Assembly (NCBI GenBank): GCA_050949825.1
Contig: JBMNGL010000013.1
Location: forward strand, 248,001 to 312,000
Length of the DNA: 64,000 nucleotides
Source of the DNA: DTU019 sp050949825
GTDB taxonomy: Bacteria > Bacillota > Syntrophomonadia > Syntrophomonadales > Syntrophomonadaceae
Direction of reading: 5' to 3'
Positions 1 through 8,529 of this stretch are shown piece by piece. The position numbers and the translations under genes were made by a program. Each line of letters opens with the position of its first letter. Positions within the stretch are counted from its first letter, which is position 1. Under the pieces are notes generated by a model. The model had not been told where the DNA came from, searched no databases, and was given only the letters and a program-made list of their open reading frames with translations.

Positions 1-1
1 T

Positions 2-349
2 CTGGACCATCCTTTGCATGCTTCCAATCTGCCTCGGGAACTGCGGCTCATTCAAGAAGCGCACCATGATCGTTTCGAAATTGCCATCGATGCTTCAGTG
101 GGGACGGAAGTGGAGATCGGCACCATTAAAGTGAGACGCGGTTCGGTATTGCCTGCCAAAGCGGTCGGCAAGCGTCTGCCCGCGGTGGGGGAGTTAGCCA
201 TCACCGGGGTGGTGGGGGTCAGGCAGAATCAACGCACCGCCCGTCCCATTACCTATGGCTCGCTGGCCCATGTCTACCACATGGCCTGCCTGGTCAGTCA
301 GGCCTTGATTCATTGGGATGCCGCCAGATGCGGGGGCAAGTGGGGTTAA
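2..349 (+). CDS. yyaC: YyaC-type (DUF1256) spore protein, C-terminal part
   Basis: The reading frame is already open at the left edge, so only about the last 115 residues are present and the true start lies outside. The order of motifs fits the YyaC/DUF1256 family, relatives of the germination protease GPR found in spore formers: LDHPLHASNL, then IAIDASVG, then a VG-IKV-G-LPA segment (EIGTIKVRRGSVLPAKAVG), then LPAVGELAITGVV, then a helix near the end. The family call is from remembered motif order; enzymatic activity of YyaC is not well established. It fits the other sporulation genes in the window. A terminator-like hairpin follows before iorA, so it is probably a separate transcript. Confidence 0.72.
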   Translation: MDHPLHASNLPRELRLIQEAHHDRFEIAIDASVGTEVEIGTIKVRRGSVLPAKAVGKRLPAVGELAITGVVGVRQNQRTARPITYGSLAHVYHMACLVSQALIHWDAARCGGKWG

Positions 350-439
350 TTGTAATTTACATTAGAAGTTTCGCTATGTTATTATTCATTTGAATCAATA
401 TCCTGGACAAGCCCAGGTATAGCGGGTTATGTCTCTTTG

Positions 440-464
440 GCCGCCCGGGGTGGGAGGCTTTTTT
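440..464 (+). terminator. Probable rho-independent terminator
   Basis: A GC-rich stem (GCCGCCC against GGGAGGC, one mismatch, 5-base loop) is followed directly by six T. It lies between yyaC and iorA and would end the upstream transcript. Confidence 0.5.
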
Positions 465-499
465 GTATATAATGCCACAAGGGTTAAGGAGGATTGGAC

Positions 500-2254
500 A
501 TGAAAAGATTGATGATAGGTAATGAAGCCATTGCCAGGGGAGCATTTGAAGCCGGGGCGACGGTGGCAACCGCTTATCCCGGAACACCCAGCACCGAAAT
601 TGTCACTAATTTTGCCGGTTTTCCGGGGGTGTATGCGGAATGGGCGCCCAATGAAAAAGTGGCTATGGAAGTAGGTGTAGGCGCCTCCATCGGAGGGGCC
701 AGAACCCTGGTGGCCATGAAGCATGTGGGCGTTAATGTGGCCGCCGACCCGTTATATACCTTTTCCTATACCGGCGTAAACGCCGGGCTGGTTTTGGTAT
801 CCGCTGATGATCCCGGTATGCATTCTTCCCAGAATGAGCAGGACAACCGCGGCTATGGCATATTTGCCAAAGTACCGGTAATAGAGCCCTCAGATAGTCA
901 GGAAGCCCTGGATTATTGCAAACTGGCCTTTGATTTGAGTGAGCAGTTTGACGCTCCGGTGATGTTTAGAATCACCACCAGATTAGCCCACTCCCAAACC
1001 CTGGTCGAGACCGGTGAGCCCGTATCCGGAGAGCTGCAGCCCTATAAAAAAAATGCGGCCAAATTCGTGATGCTGCCAGGTTTTGCCAGGGCGCGCCATG
1101 TGGAAGTGGAACAGCGCATCTTGAAAATGAAGGAATATGCTGAACAGACCCCGCTCAACCGCATTGAATGGGGAGATAAGGAACTGGGCATCATCACCAG
1201 CGGAATCTGTTATCAATATGTAAAAGAAGTACTGCCGGAGGTTTCCATCCTCAAGTTAGGGCTGGTCAATCCGCTGCCGGAGCAGATGATCCGCACTTTC
1301 GCTGCCGGGGTGAAACGACTGCTAGTGATTGAAGAACTGGAACCGGTTATTGAAGAACAGGTTAAGGCCTGGGGCATTGCGGTGGAAGGCAAACAATTGT
1401 TTTCCCTCCTGGGCGAGTACAGTCCAGAACTGATTGAAGCCAAATTGCTGGGCGTTGCTAATGAAGAACGCTTCGGTTTGGGTCAACAGGTGCCGGGGCG
1501 CCCACCGGTGATGTGTGCCGGCTGTCCGCATCGCGGGGTGTTTTATACCTTAAAGAAAATGAAATTAGCGGTTATGGGAGACATTGGCTGCTATACCCTG
1601 GGGGCTATCGCACCTTTGGAAGGCATGGACTCCTGTATCTGCATGGGAGCCAGCATTGGCACTGCGCTGGGTATGGAAAAGGCTCGCGGGGAGGAATTTG
1701 CCGATCAGGTGGTGGCTGTTATCGGGGATTCCACCTTTGTTCATTCCGGCGTCACCGCCTTAATCGATGTGGTATACAATCAGGGTACCTCGACAATATT
1801 GATCTTGGATAATGACACTACCGCTATGACCGGACATCAGGACCACCCCGCCACCGGCTTCACCATTCGCCGCGAGTCCACCGCCCGCCTGGATCTGGAA
1901 GCCCTGGTCAAAGCCATTGGCATCAAGCATGTACAGGTAGTCGATCCTCTTAACCTGGAGCAGTTGCAGGGAGCAGTTCAAACCGAGCTTGAGCGCCGCG
2001 AACCCTCGGTGATTATCTGCAAGCGGCCCTGTGCCCTGATACCCCATGAGCCCGAAAGCCAACGGTACTATATTGATCAGGATATCTGCAATGGCTGTTC
2101 GGTTTGCATCCGTCTGGGCTGCACCGGTTTGGTATACCTGGATTCAGAAGTGAAATCGGAGCGCAAAGCGATTATCAATGCCAATACTTGCGTAAACTGC
2201 GGTCTTTGCGCGCAGGTATGCAAGTTTGATGCTATTAAGGCAGTGGAGGGATAA
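500..2254 (+). CDS. iorA: Indolepyruvate:ferredoxin oxidoreductase, alpha subunit
   Basis: Large subunit (584 aa) of the thiamine-diphosphate enzyme that oxidatively decarboxylates aryl pyruvates from aromatic amino acids to aryl-acetyl-CoA and reduces ferredoxin in the cytoplasm. The N-terminal half is the pyrimidine-binding/transketolase-like domain (TAYPGTPSTE near the start). The TPP-binding domain carries MCAGCPHRG, GDIGCYTLG and GDSTFVHSG. The C-terminus has a two-cluster ferredoxin domain with CNGCSVC and CVNCGLCAQVC. The first cluster motif is CNGCSVCIRLGC rather than the usual CxxCxxCxxxCP, as is common in IorA. ATG at 500 was chosen because AAGGAGG ends seven bases before it; the TTG six bases earlier is too close to that site. 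iorB follows after two bases. Confidence 0.96.
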   Translation: MKRLMIGNEAIARGAFEAGATVATAYPGTPSTEIVTNFAGFPGVYAEWAPNEKVAMEVGVGASIGGARTLVAMKHVGVNVAADPLYTFSYTGVNAGLVLVSADDPGMHSSQNEQDNRGYGIFAKVPVIEPSDSQEALDYCKLAFDLSEQFDAPVMFRITTRLAHSQTLVETGEPVSGELQPYKKNAAKFVMLPGFARARHVEVEQRILKMKEYAEQTPLNRIEWGDKELGIITSGICYQYVKEVLPEVSILKLGLVNPLPEQMIRTFAAGVKRLLVIEELEPVIEEQVKAWGIAVEGKQLFSLLGEYSPELIEAKLLGVANEERFGLGQQVPGRPPVMCAGCPHRGVFYTLKKMKLAVMGDIGCYTLGAIAPLEGMDSCICMGASIGTALGMEKARGEEFADQVVAVIGDSTFVHSGVTALIDVVYNQGTSTILILDNDTTAMTGHQDHPATGFTIRRESTARLDLEALVKAIGIKHVQVVDPLNLEQLQGAVQTELERREPSVIICKRPCALIPHEPESQRYYIDQDICNGCSVCIRLGCTGLVYLDSEVKSERKAIINANTCVNCGLCAQVCKFDAIKAVEG

Positions 2255-2256
2255 AC

Positions 2257-2853
2257 ATGGATAAGCATAGAGTTAAAAATATTCTTATTGCCGGTGTGGG
2301 CGGGCAGGGAACCCTGCTGACCAGCCGCATTTTGGCGGATGTGGCGGTGCGCATGGGCTATGATGTCAAGGTTTCAGAGATTCACGGCATGGCCCAGCGC
2401 GGTGGCAGCGTAGTTTCTGAAGTGCGCTACGGCGACAAGGTTTATTCCCCCATTATCAAAAGAGGGGATGCCGATATTCTGCTGGCCTTTGAAAAGATTG
2501 AGGCGGCCCGCTGGTTGGATTTTCTTAAACCTGACGGCCGGGTGATTATCAATAACGAGAGAATAGATCCCCTGCCGGTGATGAGCGGCAAGGCCAAATA
2601 TCCCGATGATATCGTGGACCGCATCCAGGCTATCATCCCTAAAACCCTGGTGGTTGATGCTACTGCCACTGCCGTCGCCTGCGGCAATGTCAAAGCCGCC
2701 AATGTGGTCTTGCTGGGGGTATTGACGGCGGCCGTACAGCTGCCGGTAGATGAAGTGAAAAAGGCCATTGAGCATACCGTGCCCGCCAAGGCCTTACAAG
2801 TGAATCTGAAGGCTTTTCAATCCGGAATGGAATTGTATTCGGGCCTAGCTTAA
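2257..2853 (+). CDS. iorB: Indolepyruvate:ferredoxin oxidoreductase, beta subunit
   Basis: Small subunit (198 aa) that completes the IorAB complex; it corresponds to the gamma-type domain of the 2-oxoacid:ferredoxin oxidoreductase superfamily. The sequence shows the typical GVGGQGTLLTSRIL start and the SEIHGMAQRGGSV motif. ATG lies two bases after the iorA stop, with a GGAGGG site inside the end of iorA, so translation is probably coupled. Length is normal for the family. Together with iorA it suggests amino-acid fermentation, or reversible reductive carboxylation of aryl-acetyl-CoA; the direction cannot be told from sequence. Confidence 0.96.
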   Translation: MDKHRVKNILIAGVGGQGTLLTSRILADVAVRMGYDVKVSEIHGMAQRGGSVVSEVRYGDKVYSPIIKRGDADILLAFEKIEAARWLDFLKPDGRVIINNERIDPLPVMSGKAKYPDDIVDRIQAIIPKTLVVDATATAVACGNVKAANVVLLGVLTAAVQLPVDEVKKAIEHTVPAKALQVNLKAFQSGMELYSGLA

Positions 2854-2910
2854 TACCATGCTGACCTTGCTTGTGGTAGTGTATAGCCAGCACAATAAAT
2901 GGTTATCCTT

Positions 2911-3477
2911 TTACATCACCTGACCCACTTTGCCGTAGGTTTTGGTAATACTTTTGATGGACAGGTTTACTGACTCTTTTCGGCTGTGTAGTTCTTGTTT
3001 GAGTTCAGACAAGTATTTACGTGGAATTACGACCTGGATAATGAGACGTTCTTTGCCTTTAATTCCGTATCCCTTGAGAGTCGTTACTGAATAGCCCATA
3101 TTCCTTAAATGGTCCGCCAGAGCAATACCATCTTTAAGGTGTTTATATATCGAAACCTCTATTATACCCAGGGCAAGCCGGGCATCAATTTTACCGCCCA
3201 GGTAGACCCCGAAGATTTTCCCGCCGGCAAAACCAATAATAAACAATATACCGGGGGCTGCTACGAACAAATTTATCGCATAGGCGAAAATCAGCGCATC
3301 TACGAAGGTTGTAAAATAAACCGGCTTGGTGATCTGCCGGGATAGAAAAACCGTTCTGAGATTGCTGAGCGTAGTACCGATGGCGTTGAGGATGAAAATT
3401 GTAATGAAGTTTGTTATCTCGGTCTGATGGGTTTGATAAGCCTGGTGAAGCAAAGCTATACATGCTGTGATATCCAA
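2911..3477 (-). CDS. UPF0316/DUF2179-type membrane protein (copy 1)
   Basis: A 188-residue protein with an N-terminal membrane part (about residues 20-115: hydrophobic segments around FITIFILNAIGTTL, FVDALIFAYAINLFVAAPG and ILFIIGFAGGKIFGVYLGG) and a soluble C-terminal DUF2179-like part that begins near GIIEVSIYKHLKDG. The ordering matches the UPF0316 (DUF5698 + DUF2179) family, whose function is unknown. Translation starts at TTG 3477, eight bases after AAAGGAT. A second, divergent member lies at 55954-56460. Convergent with iorB. A stem-loop lies in its 5' leader. What it senses or transports is unknown. Confidence 0.8.
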   Translation of the reverse strand: MDITACIALLHQAYQTHQTEITNFITIFILNAIGTTLSNLRTVFLSRQITKPVYFTTFVDALIFAYAINLFVAAPGILFIIGFAGGKIFGVYLGGKIDARLALGIIEVSIYKHLKDGIALADHLRNMGYSVTTLKGYGIKGKERLIIQVVIPRKYLSELKQELHSRKESVNLSIKSITKTYGKVGQVM

Positions 3478-3500
3478 TATTTATATCCTTTCTTAATCTA

Positions 3501-3528
3501 ACACACCTGCTCTTGCGGGCAGGTGTGT
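3501..3528 (-). promoter_or_regulatory. Stem-loop in the 5' leader of the DUF2179 gene
   Basis: Perfect 10-bp inverted repeat (ACACACCTGC / GCAGGTGTGT, 8-base loop) that lies about 24 bases upstream of the TTG start on the minus strand. On the plus strand it is followed by A6T5. It could be a terminator, an attenuator or an operator; the sequence does not decide which. Confidence 0.4.
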
Positions 3529-3834
3529 AAAAAATTTTTATTCGTTTCCTTGTTTTAGCCTTAAGCAAAAGGCCCGACTCCAATTCCGTTACATTATCTG
3601 ATAGCTGCATGGCAATTATTTCTTAATTATCCATTTACACTATATATATAATACCATGTTTATTACGAACAAACAAGCGTTCTATCAGTAGGAGTGTCAT
3701 TTTAACGGGATTGACAACTTCCCCAAGCTGGGAAATACCAGGCATAGCAGCCCCTTTGATCATGGGCACACAGTAAGAATGAACCCAAGAGATGCGCCTG
3801 TCAGGATAACAGACCTGACCCATACGGCGTGGCT
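3529..3834. other. Intergenic stretch, no gene recognised
   Basis: Between two minus-strand genes. A 62-codon frame on the minus strand (3823-3635) is open, but it has no ribosome site that I can see and no family I recognise. The AT-rich part at about 3631-3665 could hold the promoter of the DUF2179 gene. Confidence 0.4.
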
Positions 3835-4527
3835 TTAGTTGCCTGTCTTGACATCTGGCATGACAGGCATGGTTGTAACAGCGGTTCCGGTGGGAATCTC
3901 AAACAGGCTGTCGGGCTGGGCGCCAAGGTTATAATTCTTGTATTCTACCACCACTGTGCCCTGAGGGGTGGTTTGTTCCACACGAACCGGCATGCCGATA
4001 TCTTTGCGCAGCCACATTTTGGCGGTTTCTCCTTGTTCCGTGGTGGTGACCATCAGGCAATCAAACCCGTCTTTCTTTTCCTCGCCAACAATCTTCATCC
4101 CTGAAGTATCACCATTTTCCTTGACCCAGGCGTTGGGCAGATCCGCTGAATCCTGGGGAACATTCATTTTCATGGCGGTTTTCTCGGCAGGATTGTATAA
4201 GTAACTCTCTCCCTGGGCATTGGTGATAGTGATCATCTTCATGCCCATGGCCTCCATTTCCATCCTTACCTTCTTATCACTGACATACATTTTACCGGTG
4301 GTATTCATTGCAGCACCGCCATCGCTAATGGTCATCACCATATCAAAAGACATCTGTTTGGACTGGGCGGCAGTCTTCATCAAGTTGTCAAGACGATTAT
4401 CGCCGCTTTGCGTCTGGGGAGTATTGGTCGTGGCCGGGGTGCTGTCCTCCGGTTTCTCACTGGCGCAGCCGGTCACGCTACCCAGCATCAAAGCGACTAC
4501 CATCACAATAACGATCCATCTTTTCAT
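3835..4527 (-). CDS. Lipoprotein, LolA/DUF4412-like fold
   Basis: A 230-residue secreted lipoprotein: positively charged start (MKRW), hydrophobic stretch, lipobox SVTGC with Cys at about residue 21, then a Ser/Thr/Pro-rich linker. The rest looks like a LolA/LppX-type beta-sheet domain (Met-rich strands EMEAMGMKMITI, QGESYLYNPAEKTAMKMN, GFDCLMVTTTEQGETAKMWL, GMPVRVEQTTPQGT). Such proteins in Firmicutes are usually annotated as outer-membrane-lipoprotein-sorting-like or DUF4412 proteins, without a known ligand. ATG follows GAAAGGGG at a normal distance. It is a single gene and its role is unknown. Confidence 0.7.
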   Translation of the reverse strand: MKRWIVIVMVVALMLGSVTGCASEKPEDSTPATTNTPQTQSGDNRLDNLMKTAAQSKQMSFDMVMTISDGGAAMNTTGKMYVSDKKVRMEMEAMGMKMITITNAQGESYLYNPAEKTAMKMNVPQDSADLPNAWVKENGDTSGMKIVGEEKKDGFDCLMVTTTEQGETAKMWLRKDIGMPVRVEQTTPQGTVVVEYKNYNLGAQPDSLFEIPTGTAVTTMPVMPDVKTGN

Positions 4528-4814
4528 GTGTATGCCCCTTTCTTTATTAATTTTCCTCTTCCTGTATGGAGAGTAACAACTTTCATTATTACTGTCAAAC
4601 TATTCTTGTTTTGCTGTTTTTACCCGGTCTGCCGATGCAACCCAGTCTGCAGCGGGGTATAAGCATTTATCAAGCTGAAATGGGCTAAAAATCCGCTTCT
4701 GTATGGTGTCAATCCTTTTCAAGACCGATACACCGGGTATATACTGCTTCAGCGCATTTGTCCGCTGATCAATAAATGGGTTATTATAATATAGTACAAA
4801 TTAATTACAGTCAG

Positions 4815-4953
4815 CCATTCTCAAGCTTAATCCCAACGTAGTTCGTTGGGAGCGGGGGATCCAATTTATGGGGTGAATCCAGATCACTGGTAGGGCCGCC
4901 CACAGCCCGAATCCGTCAGCTAACCTCGTAAGCGTAGCCAAGGGGGAGAATGG
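4815..4953 (+). ncRNA. c-di-AMP riboswitch (ydaO/yuaA type)
   Basis: The leader of the glycine-betaine transporter carries the conserved blocks of the ydaO motif in order: GCTTAATCCC, AGCGGGGGATCC, GGGGTGAATCC, TAGGGCCGCCCACAGCCCG, then GAATCCGTCAGCTAACCTCG. P1 pairs 4815-4822 with 4946-4953 (CCATTCTC/GAGAATGG), and a local stem pairs 4832-4838 with 4844-4850. A -10-like TATAAT sits at 4785-4790. The class binds cyclic di-AMP and usually shuts off potassium and osmolyte uptake genes when the ligand is high. A T5 tract near 5012-5016 could belong to the expression platform, but I could not draw a convincing terminator. Confidence 0.93.
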
Positions 4954-5136
4954 GGATATCTGTTCCTTCGTATTAAACCTGCTTGTTAACATTCCATGAA
5001 GGACATTCCCTTTTTCCTGGACAAACCAACCGTTTGAATGGCATTATTGGTGATCACCGGGCACTGCCGGTATGCGTCTGCATACGGGCCGATTCTGTTT
5101 GCCCAAAATCTGTCCTAGCAAAGGAATGATAATTCT

Positions 5137-6342
5137 ATGGAAAATATTGAAGTGCGCAATCTCACCAAGATTTATGGCAACAACCCGGAAAAAGCCATGA
5201 CCCTGCTGAGAAATGGACTCAGCAACCAGGAGATTCGCGAAAAGACCAGGCAGGTCGTGGGGGTTAGAGAGGCTGCCTTCTCCGTGAAGCAAGGCGAATG
5301 TTTTGTTATCATGGGGCTTTCGGGCAGTGGTAAATCGACTTTGCTCCGTTGTATAAACCGCCTTGTCAAAGCAACTGCCGGGGAGATACTGATTGATGGG
5401 GAAGATATTAATAGAATGCCTTCTCAACGCCTGCAGCAGGTGCGTAAGGAAAAAATGGCCATGGTGTTTCAGCGCTTCGCCTTGCTGCCCCATCGCACCG
5501 TCACAGATAATATCGGCTATGGCCTGGAAATCCAGGGTATATCGGCACAAAAGCGCTTGCAAAAGATTAAACAGGCCCTGAACCTGGTAGGCTTAAAAGG
5601 CTGGGAAGATACTTATCCCGAAAATCTCAGCGGGGGTATGCAACAGCGGGTAGGTATTGCCCGAGCCCTGGCCACCGATCCTGATATTCTGCTCATGGAT
5701 GAGCCCTTCAGCGCCCTGGACCCATTGATCAGACAGGATATGCAGGATGAGCTGCTGGATATTCAGGAGAAGCTGCGCAAAACCATATTATTTGTCACCC
5801 ATGACCTGGATGAAGCCTTAAAGGTAGGCGATCGTATCGCCCTGATGAAAGACGGCTCTATCGTACAGATGGGAAAACCGGAAGACATTTTGTTGTCTCC
5901 GGCTACGGAATATGTGGCCCGCTTCGTGGAAAATGTGAATCGCAGTCGCGCCCTTACCGCGGAAACCGTGATGGTCAAGCCGCGGGCCGTGGTGCATCCC
6001 AAGGACGGTCCTTTAACGGCCTTAAACTTTATGGAAAAATACGGCCTTTCCACCATGTTTGTCACCGATCGTTCCGGTAGGCTGCAGGGATATATTCAGG
6101 CTGAAGACGCCTCTTTGCTTGTTGAAAAGGGAATCAGGGAACTAAATGGCATTATACAGAATGATATGCCCATCGCTTTGCCCAATACCTTGCTTTCAGA
6201 TTTACTGGATACCCTGGCTTATACCAAAGTACCTCTGGCGGTGGTTGATAATGAACACAGGCTGCGCGGGGTTTTGGTCAGGGGCTCGGTAATCGCTGGT
6301 TTAGCCGGACAAAGGAGGGGCAGTCATGACAGTATTGAATAA
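5137..6342 (+). CDS. opuAA: Glycine betaine/proline ABC transporter, ATPase with CBS pair
   Basis: A 401-residue ATPase of the ProV/OpuAA family that powers osmoprotectant uptake. It shows Walker A (GLSGSGKST, residues 60-68), the Q-loop FQRFALLPHR, the signature LSGGMQQ (164-170), Walker B (LLMDEP) and the H-loop (FVTHD). The last ~130 residues form a tandem CBS module, which in OpuA senses ionic strength or c-di-AMP. The 5' end has the family's characteristic insertion (RNGLSNQEIREKT) before Walker A. It is the first gene after the c-di-AMP riboswitch, so both RNA- and possibly protein-level control by the same second messenger is plausible. It overlaps the permease gene by 17 bases. Confidence 0.95.
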   Translation: MENIEVRNLTKIYGNNPEKAMTLLRNGLSNQEIREKTRQVVGVREAAFSVKQGECFVIMGLSGSGKSTLLRCINRLVKATAGEILIDGEDINRMPSQRLQQVRKEKMAMVFQRFALLPHRTVTDNIGYGLEIQGISAQKRLQKIKQALNLVGLKGWEDTYPENLSGGMQQRVGIARALATDPDILLMDEPFSALDPLIRQDMQDELLDIQEKLRKTILFVTHDLDEALKVGDRIALMKDGSIVQMGKPEDILLSPATEYVARFVENVNRSRALTAETVMVKPRAVVHPKDGPLTALNFMEKYGLSTMFVTDRSGRLQGYIQAEDASLLVEKGIRELNGIIQNDMPIALPNTLLSDLLDTLAYTKVPLAVVDNEHRLRGVLVRGSVIAGLAGQRRGSHDSIE

Positions 6343-7165
6343 TATACCGCAAATCCCTCTGGCGCAATGGGTCGACAATCTGATTGGCTATACGCAACGG
6401 CATTGGGGCGCGTCAACACAGGCTTTTTCCCACCGCATGGAAAGCGCCATTAAGGGACTGCAGGAATTTTTGATCAGTATACCGCCTGAAGCCTTTATCC
6501 TGGTAGTCGCCCTTTTGGCCTGGCGGCTGGCCGGTAAGAAGATGGCTGTTTTTTCAATCATTGGCCTTTTATTTATTCATAATATCAATCTCTGGACAGC
6601 TACCATGGAAACTATAGCAATGGTGGTGGCAGCGGTTACCCTCTGTATAATTATCGGGATTCCGCTGGGCATATTGGCGGCCAAAAACAGCATCGCCCAT
6701 CGCCTGGTTACGCCCTTGCTGGATTTTATGCAAACCCTGCCGGCTTTCGTTTATCTATTGCCGGCCATACCTTTTTTTGGATTGGGTGTTGTACCCGGGG
6801 TGCTTACGACCATCATTTTTGCTATGCCGCCGGTTATCAGGCTGACCGATCTGGGACTGAAACAGGTTCCCGAGGAGTTGATTGAACTGGGGAAATCGTT
6901 TGGTTCCACCTTTTTTGAAATGTTGTTTAAGATCGAATTGCCTTTGGCCAGGGCGACCATTCTGGCCGGTATCAATCAGTGCATTATGTTGTCGCTATCT
7001 ATGGTTGTTATCGCTGCCATGATTGGCGCCAAAGGTCTGGGCGGAGTGGTGTGGAGAGCCATACAAACGCTCAAATTCGGTATGGGGTTTGAAGCAGGAG
7101 TGGCCATCGTAGTGATTGCCGTTATCCTGGATAGAATTACCCAGAGTCTGGGTAAGACGAAATAA
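6326..7165 (+). CDS. opuAB: Glycine betaine ABC transporter permease
   Basis: A 279-residue integral membrane permease of the ProW/OpuAB family. It has an amphipathic N-terminal segment and then about six to seven hydrophobic helices; the BPD_transp_1 core spans roughly residues 90-275. The EAA loop, which touches the ATPase, reads GLKQVPEELIELGKSFGST. Typical ProW wording is seen in DFMQTLPAFVYLLPAIPFFG. The start codon lies inside the end of opuAA, with AAAGGAGGGG just ahead of it, so translation is coupled. Confidence 0.95.
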   Translation: MTVLNNIPQIPLAQWVDNLIGYTQRHWGASTQAFSHRMESAIKGLQEFLISIPPEAFILVVALLAWRLAGKKMAVFSIIGLLFIHNINLWTATMETIAMVVAAVTLCIIIGIPLGILAAKNSIAHRLVTPLLDFMQTLPAFVYLLPAIPFFGLGVVPGVLTTIIFAMPPVIRLTDLGLKQVPEELIELGKSFGSTFFEMLFKIELPLARATILAGINQCIMLSLSMVVIAAMIGAKGLGGVVWRAIQTLKFGMGFEAGVAIVVIAVILDRITQSLGKTK

Positions 7166-7183
7166 GAAAGGGGAGATCAGCAA

Positions 7184-8101
7184 TTGTTTAGACGGAAAAG
7201 AGTGGCGTTACTGTTGGTTGTCACTATGATCATGGTGTTTGCTCTGGGAGGTTGCTCAAGCAATTCTGCCGTCACACCGGATGATCAGAGTGTTAAGGCA
7301 AAGTTTAGTGGCAAGATCATCGGTATCGATCCTGGAGCTGGGATCATGACGACTACCGATGAAGCCGTGGAACAATACGGACTGGATTATGAAGTGGTAG
7401 AGGGTAGCGATGCGACCATGGCGGCGGCCTTGAAGACAGCGATTGATAATAAGGAATGGGTGGTTGTAACCGGATGGGCTCCGCACTGGAAGTTTGCGCG
7501 CTGGGATTTAAAATTCCTGGAAGACCCCAAGCAGGTATATGGTGCGGAAGAAACCATTAATACCATTGTGCGCAAAGGTTTGAAAGAGGATATGCCTGAA
7601 GTATACGCAGTTTGCGACGCTTTTCACTGGGATGGTCAGCAGATCGGTGCAGCCATGGGATTGGCTGAAGAGCTGGGAGATGATAAGCTGGCCGCCCGCA
7701 AATGGGTGCAGGAAAACCAGGAGCTGGTTAATGGCTGGCTTCCGGAAGGTTATGATGCAGCAACCACCACCACCAGTTTCGATAAAGGCCTGGTGAAGCT
7801 GCTCTATGTGGAATGGGCCTGTGCACGCGCTGAAACCCATGTTATGGCCGATGTGCTGCAGAACATCATGGGGTATAAGGTGGACATGCTGCCGGTCGGC
7901 GCAGCAGCCATGTATGAAGGCCTGGCGGTTGGCGAAGGCGATGCCTTTTTCACGGCCTGGTTCCCGGTGACCCATGGCCATTACATGGAGGCGGTCAAGG
8001 ATAAGGTGGAGGATCTGGGGCCGAACTTTGAGGGCGCCCGCATAGGACTGGTGGTACCGTCTTATGTGACCATAAATTCTATTGAAGAATTAATGAAATA
8101 G
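7184..8101 (+). CDS. opuAC: Glycine betaine-binding lipoprotein
   Basis: The substrate-binding subunit (305 aa), lipid-anchored outside the membrane: a start rich in Arg/Lys, a hydrophobic core and lipobox LGGC. The OpuAC domain follows, with Trp residues likely to form the cation-pi box for the quaternary amine (for example VVTGWAPHWKFARWD and DAFFTAWFPVTHGHYM). TTG at 7184 is used, seven to eight bases after AAAGGGGAG. It is the last gene of the operon and is followed by a strong terminator. Ligand choice (glycine betaine, proline betaine, carnitine) is inferred from the family. Confidence 0.94.
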   Translation: MFRRKRVALLLVVTMIMVFALGGCSSNSAVTPDDQSVKAKFSGKIIGIDPGAGIMTTTDEAVEQYGLDYEVVEGSDATMAAALKTAIDNKEWVVVTGWAPHWKFARWDLKFLEDPKQVYGAEETINTIVRKGLKEDMPEVYAVCDAFHWDGQQIGAAMGLAEELGDDKLAARKWVQENQELVNGWLPEGYDAATTTTSFDKGLVKLLYVEWACARAETHVMADVLQNIMGYKVDMLPVGAAAMYEGLAVGEGDAFFTAWFPVTHGHYMEAVKDKVEDLGPNFEGARIGLVVPSYVTINSIEELMK

Positions 8102-8116
8102 ACACATATAGCGGCG

Positions 8117-8145
8117 AAGTCCCCGGAATTTCCGGGGACTTTTCA
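8117..8145 (+). terminator. Terminator of the opuA operon
   Basis: Perfect 11-bp stem (AAGTCCCCGGA / TCCGGGGACTT, 3-base loop) running into a T-rich tail, 16 bases after the opuAC stop. Confidence 0.85.
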
Positions 8146-8150
8146 TTTGT

Positions 8151-8310
8151 GTCATCCTGAGGGCGAAGCCCGAAGGATCTTTCGCGCAGCGAATAATCCC
8201 GGGGGTAAGATCCTTCGCTTCGCTCAGGATGACAACAGTGGGCTCCGCTCAGGATGACAACAGTGGATTCCGGTCGGGATGACAACATGGGCTGCGCTCA
8301 GGATGATAGC
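8151..8310. repeat. REP-like palindrome with amplified right arm
   Basis: Bases 8151-8233 form an imperfect palindrome that begins GTCATCCTGAG, holds AAGGATCT and its complement AGATCCTT, and ends CTCAGGATGAC. The right arm then recurs about three more times at 24-25 base spacing (…CCGCTCAGGATGACAACAG, a diverged copy, and …GCGCTCAGGATGA). Related copies lie at 35585-35730, 54091-54374 and 57441-57524. Short open frames through it are not genes. Confidence 0.85.
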
Positions 8311-8411
8311 TCATTTCAGGATGAAAATTGCAGGCTGCTGCCATGGCAGTATTTTTCAGGTGGCAGTGGGGCAAAACTGGCCGTTTTAGCGGTCACAGAC
8401 TAAAAAAAGGG

Positions 8412-8441
8412 TTGCTTAACGGCCTGATGTAACCTTATAAT
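8412..8441 (+). promoter_or_regulatory. Candidate sigma-A promoter for the acyl-CoA synthetase
   Basis: TTGCTT (8412-8417) and a perfect TATAAT (8436-8441) are 18 bases apart, about 90 bases before the start codon. Confidence 0.4.
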
Positions 8442-8529
8442 TTTGTATAGTGTATTTACCCTTTGGTGAAGTACGGTTTTTTATTTTTATAGGTACCACT
8501 CGTAATAGTAGAACGGGAGGAAAGAAGAA

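Noticed and set aside
357..724. Two minus-strand frames over the start of iorA
   Set aside because: They lie opposite a strong coding region and have no ribosome site.
3191..3610. 139-codon minus-strand frame
   Set aside because: Overlaps the DUF2179 gene in another frame; no hydrophobic pattern or motif.
4801..4992. 63-codon minus-strand frame
   Set aside because: It runs through the c-di-AMP riboswitch, whose conserved RNA blocks explain the sequence.
8079..8288. 69-codon minus-strand frame
   Set aside because: Formed by the REP-like repeats and the opuA terminator.
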